Assembly: GCA_011525385.1 (NCBI GenBank)
Contig: WTGF01000096.1
Coordinates: 1-64,000, forward strand
Length of the DNA: 64,000 nt
Source: Chloroflexota bacterium
Lineage (GTDB): Bacteria > Chloroflexota > Anaerolineae > Aggregatilineales > Phototrophicaceae
Direction: 5' to 3'
Shown here in pieces: positions 1-9,134 of the stretch (position 1 is its first letter; every line of letters begins with the position of its first letter). Below the pieces are notes generated by a model. The model did no database searches. It was not told the origin of the DNA and saw nothing but the letters and a program-made list of their open reading frames with translations. The position numbers were made by a program, and so were the translations under genes.

Positions 1-1
1 A

Positions 2-89
<88 letters not shown>

Positions 90-158
90 CGAGCAGCGCC
101 CCAGTATACACTTCCCGCAGAAAAAGAAAACACTATCTTTGTCGATATACCGGGCGCG

Positions 159-632
159 CTAGGCTTGTCCCTGGGCGCGCAGCTTGCGGAAAAACGCGCG
201 TATTTGCTCAGCTGCCTCTTCCGCGAGAACGCCATGTTCGACTTGCGCGTGATGGTTGAGTCGGTGATGCCTTGTGATATCCATAACGCTGCCGGCGGCG
301 CCGGCTTTGGGATCGATAGCCGCATATACCAGACGCGGCACACGGGCCAACACCAAGGCGCCGGCGCACATCGCGCATGGTTCCAATGTACAATACAGCG
401 TCACGTCCTCCAGCCGCCATTGGCCCAGGGCATCGGCCGCCTGCCTCAACGCGATCATCTCGGCATGGGCGGTTGGGTCTTGGTCGGCTTCGCGGCGGTT
501 GTAGCCACGCCCGATGATCCGACCCTTATGCACGGCAATCGCGCCGATCGGCACATCATCGGACGCTAGAGCATTTTCCGCCTCGCGCAAGGCGACGCGC
601 ATCCATTTGCGGTCGTCATCGGTGACCGGCAT
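159..632 (-). CDS. tadA: tRNA-specific adenosine deaminase TadA
   Basis: 157 residues, the normal length for TadA. The enzyme deaminates the wobble adenosine A34 to inosine in tRNA-Arg(ACG). The zinc site of the cytidine/adenosine deaminase fold is intact: the HAE motif gives His56 and the proton-shuttle Glu58, and PCAMC gives Cys86 and Cys89. The start lies two bases beyond the stop of the upstream gene (635-1171), so the two are very probably co-transcribed. The tRNA-Ser gene follows on the same strand about 70 bp downstream. Confidence 0.95.
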   Translation of the reverse strand: MPVTDDDRKWMRVALREAENALASDDVPIGAIAVHKGRIIGRGYNRREADQDPTAHAEMIALRQAADALGQWRLEDVTLYCTLEPCAMCAGALVLARVPRLVYAAIDPKAGAAGSVMDITRHHRLNHHAQVEHGVLAEEAAEQIRAFFRKLRAQGQA

Positions 633-634
633 GG

Positions 635-1171
635 CTAAAACAGGCTCATTTGCTGCGGCTTGTCGACATCCTCGTCGTCATCGCCGGCCTCGACGGGGTC
701 TTCATTTTCATCGTCACTTGCTTCGGTTTCCCCCGCGGCCAGCCTGTCTTCGAAGGTCAGGGGGGCGGGTTCGTCATTCATTTCGCTCGTTTCGATGTTT
801 TCAAGCGCGGGGACTGCGAACGTGCTTCCGGGTCCAACCGTCTCTTGTTCCGGGTCAATCGGCAAAGGCCCATCGTCGGCGTCAGAACGACTATCGTCAG
901 TTCGAGCGCATACCGGGCAAAGACATTCCGCCGCGTGCGGCAGTGTTTGTTCCAGAATCTCCATATCCGCCACGTGATCCGAGCCAATATCATCGACGTG
1001 CATGGTCGCTTCGACACGCAATTGCGCCAATTCGTCTTCGCCGAATCCGACTTCAATCATGACTGCGGTCAAGGTAGGCAAGGTCACGCGGTCATCTTGA
1101 CGCAGTACGTGCTTGTATTGCTCACGCAGGCTGCGGATCCATTCTTCAAAAAAGACGCTGCGTTGGTCCAT
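635..1171 (-). CDS. Acidic protein of unknown function with a C-terminal clamp-binding-like motif
   Basis: 178 residues, family not recognised. The first ~75 residues look folded and partly helical. A CxxC pair (CPVCAR) sits near residue 85-88, and the last ~80 residues are very rich in Asp and Glu and probably disordered. The extreme C-terminus reads QQMSLF, which closely matches the QL(S/D)LF pentapeptide that polymerases and mismatch-repair proteins use to bind the DNA polymerase sliding clamp. It is followed almost directly by tadA, suggesting one transcript. A clamp-associated role is inference only. Confidence 0.75.
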   Translation of the reverse strand: MDQRSVFFEEWIRSLREQYKHVLRQDDRVTLPTLTAVMIEVGFGEDELAQLRVEATMHVDDIGSDHVADMEILEQTLPHAAECLCPVCARTDDSRSDADDGPLPIDPEQETVGPGSTFAVPALENIETSEMNDEPAPLTFEDRLAAGETEASDDENEDPVEAGDDDEDVDKPQQMSLF

Positions 1172-1255
1172 TGTTCCCAGTCCTCGACAGACAGGTTTGC
1201 GCTAGTTTATCAAGTGGAACTCGCAAAATACGCTCCAGCCCGACGGTTTGGCTCG

Positions 1256-3124
1256 CTAATTCGCGCGCAGGAAGAGCGTCTGGCCATGGCAAAGGTCCGC
1301 CAGCCACAGGCCGCCGTCTTTGACGACATATTGCTCGCCCCCGAGCAGGTCGGTAAGCGTCCTGCCGTCAGCGATGTTGGCCAAAACCATATCGAGCTTG
1401 ACGGCGGGCATGCCGTCCGCGCCTCGGAAGGCGACCACGATCAGTTGTTCCGCAAGGGATTGCCGCTGAAACGCGATCAGATTGCCCTCCGCATACAAGA
1501 CTTGGAAACCGCCGTTTTTGAGCGCGTCAGATCGCTTGCGAATGCCAATCAGTTTTTGATGAAAAGCGCGCAAATCTTGATCCCACTCACGCTCATCCCA
1601 GGGCATGCAGCGGCGATTGTCCGGATCGTGTCCACCGTCCAAACCTACTTCGTCGCCATAGTAGATGCAAGGCGCCCCCGGGAAACCCATCAGCAGCGCC
1701 GCGCCGGCTTTGACCAAGTCGCGGTCTCCTTCCACGACGCGCAAGGGACGGCTGATGTCGTGGCTGCCGATCTGGTTGAATTGCTGCAGAGCGATGACAT
1801 AGGGAATGGCGGTTAGATATTGCCGCCATTGCAGAGCCAGGGATTCCGTCGGCAGCGGATTGCGATCGCCGAAGGGCTCGTTTTGCGCGACACCGTGATC
1901 GCCCTTGCCCAGCCAGCGGCGAACGGGCGTATTGAATCCCTGGTAGTTCATCGACGCGTCCAACTCATCGCCTTGCAGGTGCGCGCTGCTATCCTGGAAG
2001 AATTCGCCCATCATATACGCGCCCGGATTCTCCTCTTTGATAGCCGCGCGCATGTCCCGCCAGACCTCGCTGTCGCGCTGCGTATGCCAGAAGTTGCCGG
2101 TCATATTGGCGACATCGAGGCGGTAGCCATCAATGCTGTACGGCGGTTGCAGCCATTTGCGCATGGAACTGTCCGCGTCGCGGTAAATCAGCCCGCGCAG
2201 CCGCTGGCTGTTGTAATTGAGCTTTGCCAGGTACTTCACGCCGAGCCAACTCTCAATTTCGCCAGTATCGGGATGTCTGTAGAAGAACTGCGCAGATTGA
2301 CAATCCGGGTCTTCCCTGGCAGCCAATACCCAAGGATGGTGGAAGCCGATATGGTTGGGCGTGAAATCCAGGATCAGCTTCATATCGCGCTCGCTCATGG
2401 CGCTGCGCAGATCTCGCAGGGCATCGTCCCCGCCGAGGCAGTCGGCAATTCGATTGAAATCGCGCACGAGATAAAAATGATTGGTTTCGGCGTCAAAGAT
2501 CGGGTTGAGATAGATCGCGGTCACACCCAGATCTTCCAGATAATCGAGGTTACAAGTGATCCCTTGCAAGTCCCCGCCGAAGTAGTCGACATTTCGCGCT
2601 TCTTCGAAGGGGCGCGGCAGATCGCCCCACTCGCGCTTGATGACCGGCTGGCCCATCAAGGTTGGCTGGCCGGTTTGGCGGTCATTGGCGGGGTCGCCAT
2701 TGGCAAAGCGCTCGGGAAAGATCTGGTAGAATACCTGCTCCCGAACCCATAAGGGCGCATCGTAGTCGCCGAGTACGGTAAAATTGAACCAGTCGGGGCT
2801 GTCGACAGGGCTTATGCCGAACTGATTGAAATAGAAAGAGCCAGCCTCGGTCAAGAAATGGAAACAATAGTTGTTATGATGCATGATGATCGGCAATTCG
2901 GCTGACCACCAGTCGTAATAATGATCAGAGTCAGATTGTGTCATTCGTATCCGCCGCCACTCGCCGTCGGGTCGGCTGCGCAAATACAGGGCGCGGATAT
3001 CAGCTTCCGACGATACGCGAATACGCACCGTGATCGTTTCACCGATAGCTGGCAGCGGATTGCTGAGGTAGCGCTCCGAACTATCGTGATGAACGTAGCG
3101 CGTCCAATCTGGCAAGGCGCTCAT
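1256..3124 (-). CDS. GH13 alpha-amylase-family enzyme, neopullulanase/maltodextrin glucosidase type
   Basis: 622 residues. An N-terminal beta-rich region of ~120 residues resembles the CBM34-type domain of cyclomaltodextrinases and neopullulanases and precedes the (beta/alpha)8 barrel. GH13 catalytic signatures are complete: DFTPNH at 253-258, nucleophile Asp337 in DGYRLDVAN, acid/base Glu374 in MMGEFF, and the third carboxylate Asp456 in IGSHDIS. No signal peptide is seen, so it probably acts on maltodextrins in the cytoplasm. Its start overlaps the malQ stop by 4 bp (ATGA), so the two form a maltodextrin-degradation operon. Exact specificity (neopullulanase, cyclomaltodextrinase or MalZ-like) cannot be set from sequence. 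Confidence 0.92.
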   Translation of the reverse strand: MSALPDWTRYVHHDSSERYLSNPLPAIGETITVRIRVSSEADIRALYLRSRPDGEWRRIRMTQSDSDHYYDWWSAELPIIMHHNNYCFHFLTEAGSFYFNQFGISPVDSPDWFNFTVLGDYDAPLWVREQVFYQIFPERFANGDPANDRQTGQPTLMGQPVIKREWGDLPRPFEEARNVDYFGGDLQGITCNLDYLEDLGVTAIYLNPIFDAETNHFYLVRDFNRIADCLGGDDALRDLRSAMSERDMKLILDFTPNHIGFHHPWVLAAREDPDCQSAQFFYRHPDTGEIESWLGVKYLAKLNYNSQRLRGLIYRDADSSMRKWLQPPYSIDGYRLDVANMTGNFWHTQRDSEVWRDMRAAIKEENPGAYMMGEFFQDSSAHLQGDELDASMNYQGFNTPVRRWLGKGDHGVAQNEPFGDRNPLPTESLALQWRQYLTAIPYVIALQQFNQIGSHDISRPLRVVEGDRDLVKAGAALLMGFPGAPCIYYGDEVGLDGGHDPDNRRCMPWDEREWDQDLRAFHQKLIGIRKRSDALKNGGFQVLYAEGNLIAFQRQSLAEQLIVVAFRGADGMPAVKLDMVLANIADGRTLTDLLGGEQYVVKDGGLWLADLCHGQTLFLRAN

Positions 3125-4641
3125 TGGCCAGTTTCCTTCTGTTGCTTTGGATGTCGCTGATAAAGCCAGGTGAAATGACGTAAGGAGTCCTTGCCGGGAT
3201 GGGCGTAAGCTCCCTCGGTAAAGCGCCAGGTCCAGTTTCCGGCCCCTGTTCCCGGCGTATTCATGCGCGCGTCCGCTGCGAGACCCAGCAGATCTTGCAT
3301 GGGTATAACAAATGCCCCCGCCGGCGAACGCATCCCCAGCCGCGCCAATGCCCAGACGATCTCATGAACATCGTGCCCAAGGTAATCTTTCACGAAATCG
3401 CGTGTGTTATCATCAAGCTCGCTGTCCCACCAGCCGCGCGTGGTGTTGTTGTCGTGGGTACCGGTGTAAACGATACAGTTTCGCCGATGGTTATGCGGCA
3501 GGAAGGGATTGGCCGGGTCACTAAAGGCGAATTGCAGCACCTTCATGCCGGGCAAGCCGAAGTCGTCGCGCAGCTTCTCGACGCCCGGGGTGATTACCCC
3601 CAGGTCTTCGGCGATGATCGGCAAGTCGCCAAGAGCCCTTTCCAGGGCCTGGAAGAATGGGGCGCCCGGTCCCGCTTTCCACTCGCCCTTAATCGCAGTT
3701 GCTTCGTTGGCGGGTATTTCCCAGCAGGCCTCGAAGCCGCGGAAATGATCGACGCGGATGAAGTCCACTAATTGCAACAGCGTTTTGATACGATGAATCC
3801 ACCATTGATAGCCTTCAGCAGCCATGACTTCCCAGCGATAGAGCGGATTGCCCCAACGCTGCCCGGTCGGGCTGAAATAATCGGGCGGCACACCGGCGAC
3901 AACCGTTGGATTGCCCAGCCCGTCCAGGAAATACTCGTGCTGATTCGCCCAAACATCGGCGCTGTCGTGAGCGACAAAGATCGGCAGATCGCCGATCAAC
4001 TGTATGTCTTTGCTGTTGGCGTATGCCCTGAGAGCAGTCCATTGGCGATAGAAAAGCCATTGCCGGAAGCGTTCCAAATTGATTTGAGCGCCGCAACTCT
4101 TTTTTGCTTCCGCAAGCGCCGGTTTATCGCGGCGCAGGAGCGAGCTTTCCCACTCGATCCAGGGACGCAGCTTGTGCTGCCGCTTCAAAGCGGCGAACAG
4201 GGCGAAATCATCAAGCCATGCGCTGTTCTCGTTAACGAACTCTTCGTAATCATAGTTCAGTTGAGGACTCGCGCCCCCCGCGAAGTTACGCTGCGCCAGC
4301 GCGAGCTTCTGGTTGTGGTAGGGAATGATCCAGCCGAAATCGACGCGTTCCCGCGGGAAGGGCGGAACATCCGCCAGATCGCCTTTCTCTAGCAGGCCGT
4401 CCTCGACGAGCTTGTCCAGACTTATCAGATTGGTATTGCCGGCAAATGCGGATAACGTTTGATAGGGAGAGTCTCCATAACTGGTGGGTCCGAGGGGGAG
4501 CACTTGCCAGATCGATTGCCCTTGCGCTTCCAACCAGTCTACAAAGCGATAGGCCGAGGCGCCCAGATCTCCAATACCATAATTGCCCGGTAGGGAGGTG
4601 GGGTGGAGCAAGATGCCGCTGGAACGCGGAAGCGAGATCAT
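3121..4641 (-). CDS. malQ: 4-alpha-glucanotransferase (amylomaltase, GH77)
   Basis: 506 residues, matching bacterial MalQ of about 500. It disproportionates maltodextrins by transferring 4-alpha-glucan segments. The N-terminus RSSGILLHPTSLPG is typical. Catalytic motifs are present: nucleophile Asp298 in IRVDHFRGF, acid/base Glu345 in IAEDLG, and Asp397 in GTHDNNT. It is the first gene of a two-gene operon; its stop overlaps the start of the GH13 gene by 4 bp. Together the products would convert maltodextrins to glucose and short oligosaccharides. Confidence 0.96.
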   Translation of the reverse strand: MISLPRSSGILLHPTSLPGNYGIGDLGASAYRFVDWLEAQGQSIWQVLPLGPTSYGDSPYQTLSAFAGNTNLISLDKLVEDGLLEKGDLADVPPFPRERVDFGWIIPYHNQKLALAQRNFAGGASPQLNYDYEEFVNENSAWLDDFALFAALKRQHKLRPWIEWESSLLRRDKPALAEAKKSCGAQINLERFRQWLFYRQWTALRAYANSKDIQLIGDLPIFVAHDSADVWANQHEYFLDGLGNPTVVAGVPPDYFSPTGQRWGNPLYRWEVMAAEGYQWWIHRIKTLLQLVDFIRVDHFRGFEACWEIPANEATAIKGEWKAGPGAPFFQALERALGDLPIIAEDLGVITPGVEKLRDDFGLPGMKVLQFAFSDPANPFLPHNHRRNCIVYTGTHDNNTTRGWWDSELDDNTRDFVKDYLGHDVHEIVWALARLGMRSPAGAFVIPMQDLLGLAADARMNTPGTGAGNWTWRFTEGAYAHPGKDSLRHFTWLYQRHPKQQKETGQ

Positions 4642-4701
4642 GAAGAATAGCCCGGGAAGAAAATTGGCGCGTCAGTAAGTCAGGGCATAGTAATTTAGAA
4701 T

Positions 4702-4731
4702 GGGGGCAGACGCAATGATTATCGTCCCCCC
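4702..4731. other. Imperfect hairpin in the hisS-malQ intergenic region
   Basis: A run of five G plus GACG (4702-4712, with a 2-nt bulge) pairs with CGTC plus five C (4723-4731). It lies ~130 bp beyond the hisS stop and ~60 bp before the malQ start. No clear T-run follows on either strand, so a terminator or a structured leader are both possible. I see nothing else in the 4642-4857 gap. Confidence 0.3.
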
Positions 4732-4857
4732 TCCGCGCTCGCCAGTTCTTCGGAAGCTGTGACTATTGGAAACCTCGCGGCCGGGGCATTAAAAGCGAAC
4801 TCGTTCTCACAACGCGCGTCAAGGCACTTGACAGCAGTTTTCGGATTATGCCCGTTC

Positions 4858-6186
4858 TTAACGGGAACCTAGCATGTCCGCAACCGCGCCTGCAAGGTCA
4901 GACATCGAGAGCGTTCGCTCTTCACCGTCACTCAGTCTACGAAGCTTGACCACCCCGGCGTCAATTTCATCGGGACCCGCTATGGCGACGATGGGAATGC
5001 CCTTCTTGTCGGCATAGCTGAACTGCCGGCCCAGTTTGCGTGGCTCGAAGTAGAGTTCGGTGTTAATTCCGGCGTCGCGCAATTGATTGGCGACTTTCAT
5101 AGATGGCTTTTTTGTGTCTCGGTTGAAGACAGCCACCAGCACCTGAACCAGCGTGCCACCCAGATTGGCGGGATACAGATCAAGCTCGTCCATCAAATCA
5201 ATGATGCGCTCGATGCCGAATGAGGTGCCGGTTGTAGGCAGGCTCTGTTTGCGGAACATGCCGACCAATTCATCGTAACGACCGCCGCCGGTGACGCTGC
5301 CCAGGTTTGGCTGAGAAATCACAGTCTCGAAAATGGGACCGGTATAATAACCGAGTCCGCGCACCATGGTGAAGTCGAAGTCGTAGTATCTCGTCGGGAT
5401 GCCGGAATCGGACAATAGATTTGCCAGCCCGCGCAGATCGTCCAGCCCATTGTCGCCAGCGCCGATTGCATCTGCAATCAGGTTCAGGTTTCCACTGCCC
5501 GGCTCGTATGCTTGCAGCAGATCCATCATCCGGCTGACGGCCTCGGGCTGGACTTCGCGTTCGATCAGTTCTTGGCGCACGCCATCGGCGCCTATTTTGT
5601 CGAATTTGTCTACGCTGCGATATAGATCCGGCAACTGCGCATCCGGCACGCCAGAAAATTCTCCAATGGCCCCCAGCAGTTTGCGGTGATTGATTTTGAT
5701 GGTGAATTGCGGGAACTTCAATCGATCCAAGATACGGTGCATCATCGTCACGATTTCGGCGTCAGCCTCGATGCCGGCGACGCCGACGATATCCGCGTCA
5801 CACTGATAGAATTCGCGATAGCGCCCTCTTTGCGGTCGTTCTCCACGAAATACCGGCGCGATGTGATAGCGCTTGAAAGGGAAGCTCAGTTCGCTTTCGT
5901 ACTGGGCAACGACTCGCGCCAGGGGAACTGTCAAATCGTAGCGCATCGCAAGCGGGTCCTTACTGCTGCGCCCGTGCTGCGCGCTGAAAATCAGTTTTTC
6001 CGCATCTTCGCCATATTTGCCGAGTAACGTCTCGCGCAATTCAAGAATGGGTGTATCGAGCGGTTCGAACCCGAAGCGATGAAATACACCGGTGATGGCG
6101 TCAATGACATATTTGCGACGCAACATCGTCTCCGGCAAAAAATCACGGAATCCCTTTGGCGTTCGGGCATTGATGGTTTTACTCAT
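4858..6186 (-). CDS. hisS: Histidyl-tRNA synthetase
   Basis: 442 residues, the usual size of the class II enzyme that charges tRNA-His. The N-terminal MSKTINARTPKGFRDFLPE is the standard HisS opening. Class II motif 2 lies in the segment with FRGERPQRGRYREFYQCD. The histidine-specific RGLGYYTGPIFE motif is present, and the C-terminal ~100 residues form the anticodon-binding domain (LVQVLVAVFNRDTK onward). It appears to be transcribed alone; the DinB-like gene upstream is separated by ~160 bp that contains a terminator-like hairpin. Confidence 0.97.
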   Translation of the reverse strand: MSKTINARTPKGFRDFLPETMLRRKYVIDAITGVFHRFGFEPLDTPILELRETLLGKYGEDAEKLIFSAQHGRSSKDPLAMRYDLTVPLARVVAQYESELSFPFKRYHIAPVFRGERPQRGRYREFYQCDADIVGVAGIEADAEIVTMMHRILDRLKFPQFTIKINHRKLLGAIGEFSGVPDAQLPDLYRSVDKFDKIGADGVRQELIEREVQPEAVSRMMDLLQAYEPGSGNLNLIADAIGAGDNGLDDLRGLANLLSDSGIPTRYYDFDFTMVRGLGYYTGPIFETVISQPNLGSVTGGGRYDELVGMFRKQSLPTTGTSFGIERIIDLMDELDLYPANLGGTLVQVLVAVFNRDTKKPSMKVANQLRDAGINTELYFEPRKLGRQFSYADKKGIPIVAIAGPDEIDAGVVKLRRLSDGEERTLSMSDLAGAVADMLGSR

Positions 6187-6278
6187 CGACGGTCCTCTTG
6201 TTGCGAATCGGTCAAGGCAGCAAAAAAACGCCGGACTTGGCTCCTGACTGGGAAGGATAAAGCTGTTGCGCGAATGCG

Positions 6279-6306
6279 AAAAGGGGCGACTCGATCGTCC
6301 GCCCCC
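6279..6306 (-). terminator. Probable Rho-independent terminator after the DinB-like gene
   Basis: On the minus strand a GC-rich stem (GGGGCG/CGCCCC flanks plus GAC/GTC, one bulged base) is followed by four T residues. It sits about 40 bp downstream of the stop of the 6345-6938 gene. The short T-run keeps confidence moderate. Confidence 0.45.
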
Positions 6307-6344
6307 CGTGATACACCCCTCGTATACGCGGCAATCTGGACTTT

Positions 6345-6938
6345 CTACGCCACGGACCTTGCGGCTAGCGCCTGCTGCTTGACTTCTTCGATTTGGTCAT
6401 AATGACCGACCTCGTGCGAGAGTCCAAAAAGGAAGGCGGCCGGCGCATTCATGTCGCCAAATCGCGCGGCAAATCGCTCTGAAACAACGCGATGCACATC
6501 AAGAAAGGGCCTATCTGGCCAGGTCTCGAGGTAGGCGTTGCGCATGCGCCGGCTTTCCTCGAGCCGCTGACGGACTTTGGCGACTGTTGTCATGTCGCGC
6601 CAGGGCGTCTCGTAGCGCGGCCGTTCGGAAGCGGCCACGCCACGAGCAAGCAGGGAACTGAACGCGGCTGCTTCTTCGGTGCTGGCAGTGACATGCGCGA
6701 TGAGATGTCCGAAAGTCCAGCCGATTCTCTCTTCACCATCTACCGCATAGGGATCATCGGCTTGCGGATCTTCGGGACTGTTTACGATATCAGCGTCGGT
6801 CAATCCGTCCAGCAGCGAGAGCAAGAAGTCAATACTTTTGTCGCTAAATTCGCGCAGCGCCGCTACGTCGATATTTTCACGCTCTGCGTAGTCCAGGTAG
6901 GTCACTTCGCCGTTTTGCATCGGTGCAAAATCTATCAT
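6345..6938 (-). CDS. DinB-superfamily protein
   Basis: 197 residues with the four-helix DinB/YfiT-type pattern. Likely metal-binding histidines occur in FGHLIAHVT (His78 and His82) and in the C-terminal helix HEVGHYDQI (His175 and His179). The family includes damage-inducible proteins and thiol-dependent transferases, but most members have no known reaction. Substrate is unknown here. It is a single-gene unit, divergent from the Fe-S oxidoreductase gene starting at 7113. Confidence 0.82.
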   Translation of the reverse strand: MIDFAPMQNGEVTYLDYAERENIDVAALREFSDKSIDFLLSLLDGLTDADIVNSPEDPQADDPYAVDGEERIGWTFGHLIAHVTASTEEAAAFSSLLARGVAASERPRYETPWRDMTTVAKVRQRLEESRRMRNAYLETWPDRPFLDVHRVVSERFAARFGDMNAPAAFLFGLSHEVGHYDQIEEVKQQALAARSVA

Positions 6939-7026
6939 TGCGCATACTCCCGTGATAGTCGTGCCGAAGACAGTTCACATTAGGGATGATCTTAACGCTA
7001 TCAAACTTACTTGCCCTTTCATCTGG

Positions 7027-7055
7027 TTGGTGAAAGATACTAGCGATGGTAAACT
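7027..7055 (+). promoter_or_regulatory. Possible sigma-70 promoter for the Fe-S oxidoreductase gene
   Basis: TTGGTG at 7027-7032 and TAAACT at 7050-7055 are spaced by 17 bp, about 58 bp upstream of the ATG at 7113. The -10 element is only a partial match, so this is a candidate. Confidence 0.35.
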
Positions 7056-7112
7056 GAATTCGGTCCTTGCTGGCGCGGGGGCTCATATCATTGATGAAAT
7101 GGAAACTTATGC

Positions 7113-9134
7113 ATGTTGACGGACGTTGAGAAACTGCTTTTTGTTCTCCTGGCGGCATTTTCCATTGGCGCGGCTTACTCCGGATTCGCTGAAATGGTCG
7201 GCATCATTCAACGAGGTCGGGGTCAACTGCAACTGGACGGATTGTGGCGGCGGACCTTGCGGGCGCTGACCATTTACCTGTTTCAGCGGACGACGCTAAG
7301 GACTCGACGCGCAACCGGCCTCTTTCATTGGGGCATCGTCTTAGGCTTCACCTATTACTTTCTTGTCAACGTTGTGGACCTGGCGATTGGCTTCGTGCCG
7401 GACTTTGAATTGACGTTATCTGCTTGGGGAGCATGGTTTGACCTGTTTCGTTTGCTAGGGGACGTCTTGAGCATTGTGGTGCTGTTGGGAATCTGCTATT
7501 TCATCGCCCGTCGGTTCTATTGGCCGAGCAGGCGCGCGCTACATTTCAATGACAATATTCTGCTTCATCCCAGCGCCCGAGATGGCGCTATAAGTCGCGA
7601 TTCACTGATTGTCGCGGCTTTCATCCTGCTGCACGTCGGCGCGCGTTTGCTTGGCGAATCTATAACAGTGGCGCAACACGGTTACGATCCTTTCATGCCC
7701 TTTGCTTCGGCAGTTGCGCCACTTTGGCAATATCTGAATGTCGACTCGCTGGCAGTATTGCGGCACCTGTGGTGGTGGATCGCATTGGGCGGCATTCTGG
7801 TATTCTTGCCCTATTTTCCGTCGACAAAGCATGCGCATCTTTTCATGGCGCCGCTAAATTTCCTGACTCGACCCCAGCGCAGTTCACTTGGGGAGTTAGA
7901 ACCACTTGACTTTGAAGATGACGCGATTGAACAGTTTGGCGCTGCTCGACTGGAAGATCTTCATCAGACGCATATCTTCGATGGTTTCGCCTGTATAATG
8001 TGCAATCGATGCCAAGACGTTTGCCCGGCTTATGCGACCGGCAAGGAGCTGTCGCCGGCCGCGCTTGAAGTCAATAAACGTTTCCATATCAAGGACAATT
8101 GGGAGTCGCTGGTAAACGGCGAAGAATCTGACTGGACTTTGGGTGGCTCGCTCTTGAGCGAGTCGGCGCTTTGGGCATGTACAGCTTGTGGCGCCTGTGT
8201 CGACATTTGCCCGGTCGGCAACGAGCCGATGTTCGACATACTGGACATTCGGCGCGACGCCGTGCTTATGCAGAGCAAGTTCCCCAACGAGTTGCTGGGC
8301 GCCTTCAACGGTATGGAACGGCAAGGGAACCCCTGGCAAATAGCCGAATCTCGTCTCGGCTGGGCAGGGGGATTGGAGTTTCCGGTTCCAACGGTAGAGG
8401 AGAACCCTGACTTTGAAATCTTGTATTGGACAGGTTGTGCGGTCAGCTACGATCCCAGGGCCCAGCAAACGGCTCGGGCGCTGGTGAAAATCTTGTACGC
8501 CGCCGGCCTCAACTTCGCAATCCTTGGCGAGCAAGAGCGCTGCACGGGGGATGTCGCGCGGCGCGCCGGCAATGAATACTTGTATCATGAATTGGCGAGC
8601 GCCAATGTCGAAACGCTAAATGACTTGTCCCCCAAGAGGATTGTGGTCACATGCCCTCATTGTTTACACAATATCGGCAAGGAATACCAGCAGTTTGGCG
8701 GATCGTTCGAGGTCATTCATCACAGTGAGCTGATCGACGAGTTGATCGCTTCGGGCCAATTGCCGGTTGCGGCTAGCACCTCGCGCTGGAGCAACGTCAC
8801 CTTTCACGATCCCTGTTATCTGGGTCGTCACAACGATGTTTTCGACCCGCCGCGCGATGCTTTGGCAGCGATGGGTGTTGGCATCAAAGAAATGCCGCGC
8901 AATCGCAGGAACTCATTTTGTTGCGGCGCGGGCGGCGCGCAATTCTGGAAGGAAGAAGAACCCGGCGAAAAGAAAGTCAGTGTTGAGCGCATTCAAGAAG
9001 CGACGGCGACAGGCGCGGAGGCTATCGCAGTCGCGTGTCCTTTTTGCATGCGCATGTTTGAAGACGCTGGCAATGAACTTGGCGAGAAAACCGGCGTGGT
9101 GGATATCGCCGAGATCATCGCCGACAGATTATGA
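7113..9134 (+). CDS. Membrane-bound Fe-S oxidoreductase, ETF:menaquinone oxidoreductase (EMO/DUF224) type
   Basis: 673 residues in three parts. Residues 1-240 carry about five to six hydrophobic segments of a NarI-like cytochrome b domain with candidate haem histidines. Residues 294-304 and 356-366 hold two CxxCxxCxxxCP motifs (Cys294/297/300/304 and 356/359/362/366), indicating two [4Fe-4S] clusters. Residues ~440-660 contain two CCG domains of the heterodisulfide-reductase type, with CPHC near 514-517 and CCGAGG at 603-608. Proteins of this architecture pass electrons from electron-transfer flavoprotein to menaquinone during acyl-CoA oxidation in anaerobes; that role is inferred, since no etf genes are adjacent. 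Its stop overlaps the next start by 4 bp. Confidence 0.88.
   Translation: MLTDVEKLLFVLLAAFSIGAAYSGFAEMVGIIQRGRGQLQLDGLWRRTLRALTIYLFQRTTLRTRRATGLFHWGIVLGFTYYFLVNVVDLAIGFVPDFELTLSAWGAWFDLFRLLGDVLSIVVLLGICYFIARRFYWPSRRALHFNDNILLHPSARDGAISRDSLIVAAFILLHVGARLLGESITVAQHGYDPFMPFASAVAPLWQYLNVDSLAVLRHLWWWIALGGILVFLPYFPSTKHAHLFMAPLNFLTRPQRSSLGELEPLDFEDDAIEQFGAARLEDLHQTHIFDGFACIMCNRCQDVCPAYATGKELSPAALEVNKRFHIKDNWESLVNGEESDWTLGGSLLSESALWACTACGACVDICPVGNEPMFDILDIRRDAVLMQSKFPNELLGAFNGMERQGNPWQIAESRLGWAGGLEFPVPTVEENPDFEILYWTGCAVSYDPRAQQTARALVKILYAAGLNFAILGEQERCTGDVARRAGNEYLYHELASANVETLNDLSPKRIVVTCPHCLHNIGKEYQQFGGSFEVIHHSELIDELIASGQLPVAASTSRWSNVTFHDPCYLGRHNDVFDPPRDALAAMGVGIKEMPRNRRNSFCCGAGGAQFWKEEEPGEKKVSVERIQEATATGAEAIAVACPFCMRMFEDAGNELGEKTGVVDIAEIIADRL

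Noticed and set aside
650..2752. Long plus-strand frames opposite the acidic protein and the GH13 gene
   Set aside because: Both are antisense to better-supported genes and show no motif.
6187..6344. T-box leader before hisS
   Set aside because: No T-box core sequence is visible, and the only hairpin is better explained as a terminator of the DinB-like gene.
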